A DNA stretch of 45,926 nucleotides, taken from Geobacteraceae bacterium GWC2_53_11 (lineage in GTDB: Bacteria > Desulfobacterota > Desulfuromonadia > Geobacterales > Pseudopelobacteraceae). Position numbers and translations under genes: made by a program. The notes under the pieces were generated by a model. The model did not search any database and was not told the DNA's origin. It saw only the letters and a program-made list of their open reading frames with translations. How positions within the stretch are numbered: position 1 is the first letter of the stretch; each line of letters begins with the position of its first letter. Of this stretch, positions 39,028 through 45,926 are shown in pieces. The stretch covers positions 1 to 45,926 of the forward strand of contig MGZJ01000015.1 in assembly GCA_001802645.1 (NCBI GenBank), written 5' to 3'.

Positions 39028-39684
39028 ATGAAAACCGCGCATATCCCCGCCACAGGTCAGCAGTTCCCCATCGGCAAGATCGTCTGCCTGGCGCGCAACT
39101 ACGCCGAACATGCCCGAGAGCTGGGGAACGAAACCCCTGCGGCGCCGGTACTGTTTATGAAACCTGCTTCGTCGGTTATCGGCGATGGCGAGGCGGTGCT
39201 GATACCTGCCTATTCGCAGGAGTGCCATTATGAAGTCGAGCTGGCTGTGCTGATCGGTACGCAGGCCCGCAAGGTGGCTGCTGACAAGGCGCTCGAATGT
39301 GTTGCCGGATATGGTGTCGCCATTGATATGACCCTGCGCGATGTGCAGAATCAGCTCAAAGCCAAGGGTTTACCGTGGGAGATTGCCAAGGGATTTGACT
39401 CAGCATGCCCGCTGTCCGATTTTGTCCCTGCTGCTGCGGTTGCCGATCCCCATAACCTGAATCTGAAACTGGCGGTTAACGGCGAGGGACGCCAGAACGG
39501 CACTTCTTCCGACATGATCAACCGTATTCCGCAGATCATCGCCCATATCTCGGGCATTTTCACGCTGGAGCCGGGGGATATTATCCTGACCGGCACCCCT
39601 GCCGGGGTCGGACAGGTATGCGCCGGTGACGTCATGACGGCGGAGATCGGTTCGGTCGGGCGCCTGACGATACCGGTGGCCTGA
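39028..39684 (+). CDS. Fumarylacetoacetate-hydrolase-family protein (acylpyruvase / oxaloacetate decarboxylase type)
   Basis: 218 residues, cytoplasmic, with GGAGG before the ATG. CLARNYAEHARELGNE, the metal-binding HYEVELAVLIG (Glu69, Glu71), YGVAIDMTLRD (Asp100) and the ending block ILTGTPAGVGQV place it with the short YcgM/FAHD1 proteins. Those members hydrolyse acylpyruvates or decarboxylate oxaloacetate. The exact substrate cannot be told from sequence. It starts 42 bp after the carbonic anhydrase stop; a CO2/oxaloacetate link is only a suggestion. Confidence 0.88.
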   Translation: MKTAHIPATGQQFPIGKIVCLARNYAEHARELGNETPAAPVLFMKPASSVIGDGEAVLIPAYSQECHYEVELAVLIGTQARKVAADKALECVAGYGVAIDMTLRDVQNQLKAKGLPWEIAKGFDSACPLSDFVPAAAVADPHNLNLKLAVNGEGRQNGTSSDMINRIPQIIAHISGIFTLEPGDIILTGTPAGVGQVCAGDVMTAEIGSVGRLTIPVA

Positions 39685-39695
39685 CGTGGCATGCG

Positions 39696-40892
39696 ATGCG
39701 AAACAATCACTTCAAGCATAAAAAGCGTCTTTCCAGGTTTATCCGCCTGCTGAAACGGCTGCGCCCCCTGGAGCTGCCGGTTACCCATCGCCATAACCGC
39801 GTCGAACTCTTTCCTGTCGGGAGAGAGTTCTTCGAGGCGCTCTTTACCTCGATCCGCTCTGCCGAACATACCATCCTGCTGGAATACTACATCATCCACG
39901 CTGATCATATCGGCAACGAGCTGGCGCATGAGCTGGGAGATGCGGTTCAGCGCGGAGTTACGGTCAAGCTGATTTATGATTATTTTGGCTGCCTCGATAC
40001 CCCCGCCGCCTTTTTTAAAAATCTCACCAGATTGGGGGTCCAGCTGCTTCCGTTCAACGTCCCTTCTTACAAGCGCGGATTCTATGGGTTCGATAAGCGC
40101 GACCATCGGAAGATGACCATTGTTGACGGTAGGCTGGCGCTTTTGGGGGGCTTTAACATCGGTGACGAGTACGCCGGGTGTGTAGCCGAGAAAATGAATT
40201 TCCGGGATCTGGGTTTCAGTATTCGCGGGGAGGCTGTGTGCGAGCTGGAAGCGATCTTCCACGAAACCTGGCATGGTGAACGGGATAATAATTATGTGCG
40301 GCCGGTCTTCGAGCGTTCGCGGGCAACCCGCAAGAAGAATGGTGATGCGGCGGTCAACATTATCAGCGGGGGACCCCGTCAGCGGCGTTTTTACATCCGT
40401 GAGGCGTTTCAGGTTAACATCGCCTCCGCTGCCGAGGAGATCCTGATTGCCACGCCCTACTTCGTTCCCGGTCCGCGCATCATTCGCTCCCTGCTGCGAG
40501 CGGTCCGCCGGGGGGTGCGGGTGCGGTTGCTGCTGCCTGCCCGGAGCGACGTACCGCTAGTTCTGCTGCTCGGTCGAAGCTCCTACGCAACGTTGCTCCG
40601 GGGCGGCGTTGAAATCTTCGAGCTGGAGCGGGAGATCCTTCATGCCAAGGTGATGTTGATCGACGCCGAGCGGACCGTCATCGGCTCGGCTAATCTCGAT
40701 CAGCGCAGTTTTCATCGCAACTATGAGATCAACTGCATGGTGGACAACATCGATTTCGGCGAACAGATCCGGGCGCTGCTGCTGGAAGAGATTGATGGTT
40801 CACGCCCGGTCGAGCTGGATGCGCATGAGCGGCGTGGGGTCATGATCCGGATTATGGAAAAAATCGTCAGCCTGTTCGGGTGGTTTTTGTGA
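39696..40892 (+). CDS. Cardiolipin synthase, ClsB-like (phospholipase D family)
   Basis: 398 residues without an N-terminal membrane anchor, as in ClsB-type enzymes. Two HKD motifs are present: His137-Lys139-Asp144 in DHRKMTIVDGRLALLGG, and His316-Lys318-Asp323 in HAKVMLIDAERTVIGSANLD. The enzyme condenses phosphatidyl groups to cardiolipin at the inner membrane. It starts 11 bp after the FAH gene and its TGA overlaps the tatD-family GTG start, so the two are probably cotranslated. Confidence 0.92.
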   Translation: MRNNHFKHKKRLSRFIRLLKRLRPLELPVTHRHNRVELFPVGREFFEALFTSIRSAEHTILLEYYIIHADHIGNELAHELGDAVQRGVTVKLIYDYFGCLDTPAAFFKNLTRLGVQLLPFNVPSYKRGFYGFDKRDHRKMTIVDGRLALLGGFNIGDEYAGCVAEKMNFRDLGFSIRGEAVCELEAIFHETWHGERDNNYVRPVFERSRATRKKNGDAAVNIISGGPRQRRFYIREAFQVNIASAAEEILIATPYFVPGPRIIRSLLRAVRRGVRVRLLLPARSDVPLVLLLGRSSYATLLRGGVEIFELEREILHAKVMLIDAERTVIGSANLDQRSFHRNYEINCMVDNIDFGEQIRALLLEEIDGSRPVELDAHERRGVMIRIMEKIVSLFGWFL

Positions 40893-41668
40893 CAACCGGT
40901 TTGTTCGACAGCCACTGCCATCTGGATTTGGAACCGCTCAAGTCCGGGCTACCTCAGTATTTGCAGGAAGCAACCGCCGCAGGGGTGCAGGGCTTTGTCG
41001 TCCCCGGTGTACATCCGGATGGCTGGCCGGGGATCTCGACCATTGTGGCGGAATATCCGCACGTTCTGCCGGCATACGGCATCCATCCGATGCATGCGGA
41101 TACCCTGAATGATCTGAATCTTGACCGGTTACGAAAACTTTCCGGGCAGTGTGTTGCCATCGGAGAAACCGGACTTGATCCGGCCTATACGGTGTCGCCG
41201 GAGCAGCAGGAAGTGGCGTTCCGCGAACAGATCAGGGTGGCCATCATCTGTGGTCTGCCGCTGCTGATCCATTGCCGGAAGGTATTTCAACGGCTGCTGA
41301 CTATCATGCGTGACGAGGGTGCCGGACGGGTGGGCGGGATCATGCATGCCTATTCCGGCTCGGTGGAGATGGCGCTGGACTTCATCAAACTGGGCTTTGC
41401 CATCTCAATTTCCGGGACGGTCACCTGGGACAACGCCGTCAAGCCGATTCGTGTTGCTCGTGAAATCCCTCTGGAGCATCTGGTGCTGGAAACCGACGCT
41501 CCCGACATGACTCCGCAGTGCTATCGCGGCAGGTTCAATAGACCGGCATGGATCAGGGAAACGGCGCAACAGCTTGCCGGGGTGCGGGGTATTACGCTGG
41601 AAGAGGTCTGCAGAATTACGACGGGAAATGTTCGCAGAATCCTTCGGCTGGAAAATGGTTCTGCTTGA
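40889..41668 (+). CDS. TatD-family metal-dependent deoxyribonuclease
   Basis: 259 residues from the GTG at 40889, which overlaps the stop of the preceding gene (GTGA); a GTG at 40880 is possible. FDSHCHLD at the N-terminus gives the HxH metal pair. GETGLDPAY, LIHCRK, GIMHAYSGS and LETDAPDM supply the other metal and catalytic residues of the TIM-barrel family. Members act as 3'-5' exonucleases in DNA repair. The neighbouring cardiolipin synthase has no obvious functional link. Confidence 0.92.
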   Translation: MTTGLFDSHCHLDLEPLKSGLPQYLQEATAAGVQGFVVPGVHPDGWPGISTIVAEYPHVLPAYGIHPMHADTLNDLNLDRLRKLSGQCVAIGETGLDPAYTVSPEQQEVAFREQIRVAIICGLPLLIHCRKVFQRLLTIMRDEGAGRVGGIMHAYSGSVEMALDFIKLGFAISISGTVTWDNAVKPIRVAREIPLEHLVLETDAPDMTPQCYRGRFNRPAWIRETAQQLAGVRGITLEEVCRITTGNVRRILRLENGSA

Positions 41669-41736
41669 AGCTGTATTTTGACGGTATGCTGTGATAGTAT
41701 TTGATCTGTTATGATTTCTTCACGAGGAGCCACCCC

Positions 41737-42069
41737 ATGAAATATGCCCTGTTGCTGCTTACCGTCTCTGTTGCTTTCATCAGCGGTTGCGCCATGTTCA
41801 CCGCCTGGAAGAGCATTCCTCCGCCGGGCGGCTGTGATCAGTGTCATACCATGCCGATCAGCACCAACTGGCAGGCGATGTACAAACCTGCGACCGTAAC
41901 GGATGAGCGGGGGCGCCTCTCCTTCCAGACCCCGGAATACAACACTCCGCCGGTCGGGGGAATGCAGTCGCCGCTGGATGCCAAAAAAGTTGAGGAAAAA
42001 GCCTGTTTTGACTGCCACAAAGCCCCCACGCAAGCGCACAAGGAGCGCAGAGGACGCTTCCACCACTGA
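41737..42069 (+). CDS. Small dihaem c-type cytochrome lipoprotein
   Basis: 110 residues from the ATG at 41737, preceded by GAGGAG; the reading frame extends 12 codons further upstream but the lipoprotein signal supports this start. The signal peptide ends in a lipobox (FISGC, Cys at about residue 18). Two haem motifs are present, CDQCH and CFDCH. The protein is therefore predicted to be a periplasm-facing or outer-membrane lipoprotein carrying two c-haems, fitting an electron-transfer role in a metal-reducing type of organism. The partner is unknown. Confidence 0.85.
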   Translation: MKYALLLLTVSVAFISGCAMFTAWKSIPPPGGCDQCHTMPISTNWQAMYKPATVTDERGRLSFQTPEYNTPPVGGMQSPLDAKKVEEKACFDCHKAPTQAHKERRGRFHH

Positions 42070-42087
42070 TCAAAAACAGCTTTTGAG

Positions 42088-42170
42088 TCCACGAAAAGCA
42101 CGAAAAGACACGAAAAATGAAACTGATTTCGTTCGTGTATTTCGTGCTTTTCGTGGATAGTAGCTTTTTT
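42088..42170. terminator. Long inverted repeat between convergent genes (CACGAAAA type)
   Basis: The arms at 42088-42114 and 42132-42157 (27 and 26 bases) are complementary except for about one mismatch and one missing base. The right arm is followed by TAGTAGCTTTTTT. It lies between the cytochrome gene (plus) and the response regulator (minus), so it can act as a terminator on the plus strand and perhaps both. From memory, TTCGTG...TTTCGTGG palindromes of this kind are dispersed in many genomes. Confidence 0.65.
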
Positions 42171-42174
42171 AGGT

Positions 42175-42882
42175 TTATTCCCCTTCGCGGCTGAAGCGAT
42201 ACCCGACTCCGCGCACCGTCAGAAAATGTTTCGGGTGTGCGGGGTCCGGTTCGAAGTACTTGCGCAGCCGGACGATGAAGTTGTCCAGCGTCCGGGTCTC
42301 GGTATCGCTGCTGTACCCCCAGACGGATTGCAGCAGGTCGCTGCGGTGAACCGGCTTCCCTTCCTTCTGGAAAAAGAGCGCCAGTACCCGCACCTCCATC
42401 TCCGTCAAATCGATCTCCCCCTGCCCTGTTCGTGCCCGGTATGACAGCAGAAAGACCTCGTTGTCGCCGAAACTGTACCCTTCCTCCACCGGTTCGGGGC
42501 GATACCATGACGAGCGTCGCAGCATCCCTTTGACCCGCAGCAGAAATTCCACCAGATTGAACGGTTTGGTGAGGTAATCATCAGCCCCGTTTTCCAGTCC
42601 TTCTACCCGGTCGGCATCATCGGAACGGGCGGTCAGCATCAGGATCGGTACCCGCGGATCAAGTTTTCTGATGGCCCGGCACGCCTGAAATCCGTCCATA
42701 CCAGGGAGCATGACATCCAGGATGACCAGGTCGAAACGCTCGATCTCCAGCGTTGCCAGGGCCCGCTCGGCGGTCTCGAAATGGCTGACCCGGTGCCCCT
42801 CCTCTTCCAGATTGAAACAGATGCCGCGTGCCAGATGGGTTTCATCTTCGACCAGCATGATATGCGGTTTATCGTCAGTCAT
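42175..42882 (-). CDS. PhoB/OmpR-type response regulator
   Basis: 235 residues. The receiver domain has the acidic pair Glu12-Asp13, phospho-acceptor Asp56 in LVILDVMLPGMDG, and Lys in LTKPF. The C-terminal winged helix ends DNFIVRLRKYFEPDP ... VRGVGYRF, which is typical of OmpR-type DNA binding. A GTG at 42891 is in frame, but GAGG lies 8 bases before the ATG at 42882, which is preferred. It is 10 bp downstream of its cognate kinase. Targets are not evident. Confidence 0.93.
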   Translation of the reverse strand: MTDDKPHIMLVEDETHLARGICFNLEEEGHRVSHFETAERALATLEIERFDLVILDVMLPGMDGFQACRAIRKLDPRVPILMLTARSDDADRVEGLENGADDYLTKPFNLVEFLLRVKGMLRRSSWYRPEPVEEGYSFGDNEVFLLSYRARTGQGEIDLTEMEVRVLALFFQKEGKPVHRSDLLQSVWGYSSDTETRTLDNFIVRLRKYFEPDPAHPKHFLTVRGVGYRFSREGE

Positions 42883-42892
42883 GGTCTGCACC

Positions 42893-43828
42893 TCACGCTG
42901 CGGGAAATTTCAAGGTAAACGTACACCCTTTGCCGGGGCCGTCGCTGGTCACGCCGACCGTACCGCCAAGCCCCTTGATGACGGATTCGACGATGTAGAG
43001 GCCCAGCCCGGTACCGCGCACGTTGTCACCCGGAGGCTGGGCGCGGTAGAAACGGTCGAACACTTTTTTCAGTTCTTTCCGCTCAAGTCCCCTCCCCTGA
43101 TCCTGTACCGAGAGCAGCAGCCAGGTGCCGCTCTTTTCGAGCCGCACCGTGATTTCCGGGCTTTGCGGTGAATAGAGCACCGCATTTTCAAAGAGATTGC
43201 GCACCACCATGCTCATTTCTTCGGGATCGACTACCGCCTTCAGGCCAGGGGCGGCTTCAAGCGTAATGCTTCCTCCCTGCGGCAATAATGCTCGCTCTCG
43301 CTCCACATGTTCACTAACCAGTTGGGTCAGGTCGGTCAGGCGTCGCTCCGTCTGTTTGCGCCGCTGTTCCAGGCGGGCCGCCATCAGCAGGTTGTTGATA
43401 AGGTAATGCAGCCGGTCGGTGTCTGCCAGCATGGTGGTGACAAATGAGTCGAGGCGCTCTTCGGACGGCTTGCGCAGCCGGATCGTCTCAAGGTGGAGCT
43501 GGATGGAGGCGAGCGGCGATTTCAGTTCGTGGGTCACCTGGGCGATGATGTTGCGCTGCTGCAGATACAAATTTGACTGGCGGTTCCAGTACACGAAAAT
43601 CACGTAGACGCCGATCAGGATCAGCACCATCATGACCAGGCCTTCAACCATAACCGGCCAGTTGGCTCCCTGCCCGAGCAGTTCGGGGCGGTATTTCTCG
43701 GCTAGCTCCCGGAATTCCCGGTGTTTGCCGATAAACCAGTAGATCCAGAACACAACGACGGTGATCCAGACCAGCTGGATGGCGATCAAAGCCATAATCG
43801 GATGAAAAATGCGGCGGAGTATGTTCAT
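42893..43828 (-). CDS. Membrane sensor histidine kinase, partner of the adjacent PhoB-type regulator
   Basis: 311 residues. Two membrane helices (about 12-33 and 58-80) enclose only about 25 periplasmic residues, so it may sense within the membrane rather than an outside ligand. His100 is the phosphorylation site in QVTHELKSPLASIQLHLE. The ATPase domain has N-box NLFENAVLY, G1 DQGRGL and G2 GTGLGLYIVES. It is transcribed with the regulator gene. Confidence 0.93.
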   Translation of the reverse strand: MNILRRIFHPIMALIAIQLVWITVVVFWIYWFIGKHREFRELAEKYRPELLGQGANWPVMVEGLVMMVLILIGVYVIFVYWNRQSNLYLQQRNIIAQVTHELKSPLASIQLHLETIRLRKPSEERLDSFVTTMLADTDRLHYLINNLLMAARLEQRRKQTERRLTDLTQLVSEHVERERALLPQGGSITLEAAPGLKAVVDPEEMSMVVRNLFENAVLYSPQSPEITVRLEKSGTWLLLSVQDQGRGLERKELKKVFDRFYRAQPPGDNVRGTGLGLYIVESVIKGLGGTVGVTSDGPGKGCTFTLKFPAA

Positions 43829-43877
43829 AAATTAACTATTCCTTGCCGAATAAACGGTTGTACCCGGTTTTGTACGC

Positions 43878-43906
43878 TTGTGAATTTCGCCGCTTTCTGG
43901 TACATT
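43878..43906 (+). promoter_or_regulatory. Possible sigma-70 promoter for the small membrane protein gene
   Basis: TTGTGA (43878-43883) and TACATT (43901-43906) are 17 bases apart, in the 124-bp gap between the divergent histidine kinase and membrane protein genes. Each box has 4 of 6 consensus bases. No promoter for the kinase direction stands out. Confidence 0.4.
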
Positions 43907-43952
43907 CGCGTTTCTGAAACAGAGTTATAAATTTCTTGTGGAGTGTATGTCA

Positions 43953-44435
43953 ATGGCCAGTATCGATTCCAAAAAACTTAACCGGCAGATGATGATCTAC
44001 CGGATTGTACAGACTATATTTGTGGGACTGTTGATTGTCCTGGCAATTGTGTTTCAAAGCCGCTTTGCCGTGCTGGGCAAGCCCGAGCTGTTTCTGCGCA
44101 GCATCATGTTTGCCGTCATCGGCCAGTTGATACTGATCTGGCCGGTCTACAAGCTGGCCTGGCGCGATGCCGGTGTTGAGATTGAGGGCGCTACCGCCAA
44201 TCTTACGGTTGATCAGCAGAAAGCGCTGCGCAAAAAACGTCTGCTGGGCGATTTGTGGAAATTCTGCGGTGTGGCATTTTATGTGGCGTTTGTCATGCTT
44301 GTTCCGGATGCCAAGAAGGCGTCAGGATCAACACCGGTGCTGGCCATCACGATTTTCTCGTTTCTGCTCACCTGCCTGATGTATTTCCAGTGTTTCAACT
44401 TCAGCGCCAAGAAGCGTCTGAAAGAAATCGCCTAA
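43953..44435 (+). CDS. Four-helix membrane protein of unknown function
   Basis: 160 residues from the ATG at 43953, which has GGAG 9 bases upstream; GTG 43938 and ATG 43947 are in-frame alternatives. Four hydrophobic segments are visible: IYRIVQTIFVGLLIVLAIVF, LRSIMFAVIGQLILIWPVY, FCGVAFYVAFVMLV and LAITIFSFLLTCLMYF. A charged cytoplasmic loop (DQQKALRKKRLL) lies between the second and third. I do not recognise the family. It is a single gene ended by a strong terminator. Confidence 0.75.
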   Translation: MASIDSKKLNRQMMIYRIVQTIFVGLLIVLAIVFQSRFAVLGKPELFLRSIMFAVIGQLILIWPVYKLAWRDAGVEIEGATANLTVDQQKALRKKRLLGDLWKFCGVAFYVAFVMLVPDAKKASGSTPVLAITIFSFLLTCLMYFQCFNFSAKKRLKEIA

Positions 44436-44461
44436 ATCCTTCCAGCCAAAGTATTGAATTT

Positions 44462-44490
44462 AAGGGACAGCCGCAAGCTGTCCCTTTTTT
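44462..44490. terminator. Bidirectional terminator between convergent genes
   Basis: AAGGGACAGC (44462-44471) pairs perfectly with GCTGTCCCTT (44477-44486) around a 5-base loop, followed by TTTTTT on the plus strand. It ends the membrane protein transcript; the minus-strand regulator gene stops at its edge (44489). Confidence 0.85.
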
Positions 44491-45919
44491 ATTTTATGTC
44501 TGCATCGGCTTTTTTCTTGGCGAGACGTTGATTGAGCGCCTGACGGGTGATACCAAGAATCGTTGCGGCAGGGCCCTGGTTTCCGTTGGAACGCCGCAGT
44601 GCTTCCGTAATCAATAACTCCTCCGCTTCCTTCAGCGTGGGGATACGATCCTGTCGGAGATCCAGAAGAGGTTTGACCTGATCCTCGCCGGAGGTTACCT
44701 GCTGCGGAGATGAGGTGTATCCGGTTTTCTTGCGCAACGAATCAAGCATCGGTATGCCGTTTTTTTCCTGGGCAACGGCATCATGGATCATGGCCCTGAA
44801 TTCTCTGACGTTTCCGGGGAAGGGATATGCGGAGAGGCAGTCAAAAAGTTCCGGCGGCACCGCTGGGCGTATCATGGCGAGCGATTGGACGGCTTCATCG
44901 ACAAAATGATTGAAGAGCAGCGGAATGTCCTCCTTCCGCTCCCGTAGCGGCGGGATGGTGATCTGATGGGCGCAGAGCCGGAAGTACAGGTCTTTCCTGA
45001 AGCGTCCGTCCGTCATGGTGGCGCTTAGCTCCTGATGGGTTGCCACAACGATGCGGGCGTCGCTGCGCCGGATGACATCGGAACCGAGCGGATAGTATTC
45101 CCCCTCCTGAAGAAGTCTCAGCAGTTTGACCTGCGAAGCGGTGTTCAGGTCGCCAATCTCGTCCAGAAAGAGTGTGCCTCCGGCTGCCTTGGCGATCATT
45201 CCCTCCCGTGCCTGGTCAGCGCCTGTATAGGCCCCTTTTTTGTGTCCGAACAGCGTGTCGGAAAATACGGTGTCATCGAGCCCGGCAACATTGACGGCCA
45301 CGAACTCGCCCGCTCTGCCGCTCAGGGAATGCACTGAATTGGCAAACAATTCCTTGCCTGCCCCGGTTTCTCCGGTAATGAGAATCGGCTGATCGGAAAC
45401 CGCAACAGCTTCCAGATAGCTGAAAATCCCTTTCATTGCCGCGCACTGGGTTATGATACCGGCAAAGGCGCTTTTGTTGGGCGATCTACCGGTAAGCAGG
45501 CTCTCTTTCAGGGAGAGGTGAATCTGCCGCAAGCTGTCAAGTTCAAGGGCGCGTTTGACGCTGGTAAGATAGCGGCTTTGCTCTACCGGTTTGACAAGGT
45601 AGTCGAAAGCTCCGTACTTCATGCATTCAACCGCCGTCGTCAGCTCCGTGGTTGCGGTCATGACAATCACCGGCACATGGGGATATTCGCTGCTCATCCG
45701 CTTGAGCAACTCGAATCCCGATATGTTCGGCATGGTCAGATCCATAACGATGAGAGCAGGCTTCTGCTCTTCCAGAAACGGGAACAGCGTCCGGCCGTCT
45801 TCTATGGTGTGAAGGTTTTGCAGCCCGGCTCTGCGCAGGATCGTTGCGCAACTGAAGAGCATTTGCGGCTCGTCGTCCACCAGGACAATCAAGGGGGATT
45901 TTACGGCAGAGCTTTTCAT
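44489..45919 (-). CDS. Sigma-54-dependent response regulator (NtrC family)
   Basis: 476 residues; the start codon lies 7 bases from the window edge, so its operon partner is out of view. Receiver domain 1-125 with acidic pair Asp15-Asp16 and phospho-acceptor Asp60 (ALIVMDLTMPN). The AAA+ domain has Walker A GETGAGKE (183-190), Walker B GGTLFLDEIGDL and the sigma-54 contact loop GAYTGA (229-234, Tyr replacing the usual Phe). The Fis-type helix-turn-helix at the C-terminus (EALRRSNGNQGPAATILGIT) binds enhancers. Such regulators usually pair with a histidine kinase. Confidence 0.94.
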   Translation of the reverse strand: MKSSAVKSPLIVLVDDEPQMLFSCATILRRAGLQNLHTIEDGRTLFPFLEEQKPALIVMDLTMPNISGFELLKRMSSEYPHVPVIVMTATTELTTAVECMKYGAFDYLVKPVEQSRYLTSVKRALELDSLRQIHLSLKESLLTGRSPNKSAFAGIITQCAAMKGIFSYLEAVAVSDQPILITGETGAGKELFANSVHSLSGRAGEFVAVNVAGLDDTVFSDTLFGHKKGAYTGADQAREGMIAKAAGGTLFLDEIGDLNTASQVKLLRLLQEGEYYPLGSDVIRRSDARIVVATHQELSATMTDGRFRKDLYFRLCAHQITIPPLRERKEDIPLLFNHFVDEAVQSLAMIRPAVPPELFDCLSAYPFPGNVREFRAMIHDAVAQEKNGIPMLDSLRKKTGYTSSPQQVTSGEDQVKPLLDLRQDRIPTLKEAEELLITEALRRSNGNQGPAATILGITRQALNQRLAKKKADADIK

Positions 45920-45926
45920 GTTGTTT

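Overview
The window spans the chromosomal replication origin of a Gram-negative bacterium. It is most probably a member of the Geobacterales/Desulfuromonadales (Geobacter, Pelobacter or a close relative). Evidence for this is the order rpmH-rnpA-yidD-yidC-mnmE-mnmG-rsmG running away from dnaA-dnaN-recF-gyrB-gyrA, a HEAT-like gene between gyrA and gpsA, a futalosine-pathway menaquinone gene (mqnC), type II secretion genes, a small multihaem-type cytochrome lipoprotein and abundant two-component signalling. The genus is not resolved from sequence alone.

Layout. 1-11618 (minus strand) is one tight block: dnaA, dnaN, recF, gyrB, gyrA, a HEAT-like protein, gpsA and the start of ispF. 10055-10268 and 11619-11970 flank dnaA and each carries a cluster of DnaA-box-like 9-mers, so the origin may be bipartite. 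11971-18325 (plus) holds ribosomal protein L34, RNase P protein, YidD, YidC and the tRNA/rRNA modification genes mnmE, mnmG and rsmG. One perfect and one near-perfect parS site lie here, but parAB is absent. 18576-28533 (plus) is a long, mostly overlapping gene train: a thioesterase, mqnC, RNase D, minor pseudopilins and assembly proteins GspH-N of type II secretion, a GspE-N-domain protein without the ATPase domain, nadD and rsfS.

28535-36000 is the accessory-looking part. A dispersed-repeat-like stretch precedes rlmH. The last codons of rlmH are duplicated 1716 bp downstream (30 of 34 bases identical), and these two copies bracket a single gene for a DUF4062/HATPase/winged-helix protein that contains ten exact 12-bp repeats (VEAQ)10. 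This is the same place in the same gene where SCC elements integrate in staphylococci, so the segment looks like a small cargo cassette or relic at an rlmH attachment site. Immediately downstream is a five-gene signalling operon resembling siaABCD of Pseudomonas aeruginosa: a PP2C phosphatase receptor, a HATPase-fold kinase, a SiaC-type phosphoprotein and a GGDEF diguanylate cyclase. An added soluble histidine kinase shares a characteristic helical motif with the cyclase, which suggests one SiaC-like switch feeding two outputs.

36000-45926 contains gpmI, a secreted beta-carbonic anhydrase, a FAH-family hydrolase, a ClsB-like cardiolipin synthase, a TatD nuclease, a dihaem lipoprotein cytochrome, a PhoB-type two-component pair, a small membrane protein and a sigma-54 response regulator. 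Three different long inverted-repeat elements sit in the intergenic gaps here, some doubling as terminators. No rRNA, tRNA, CRISPR array or transposase gene was seen.
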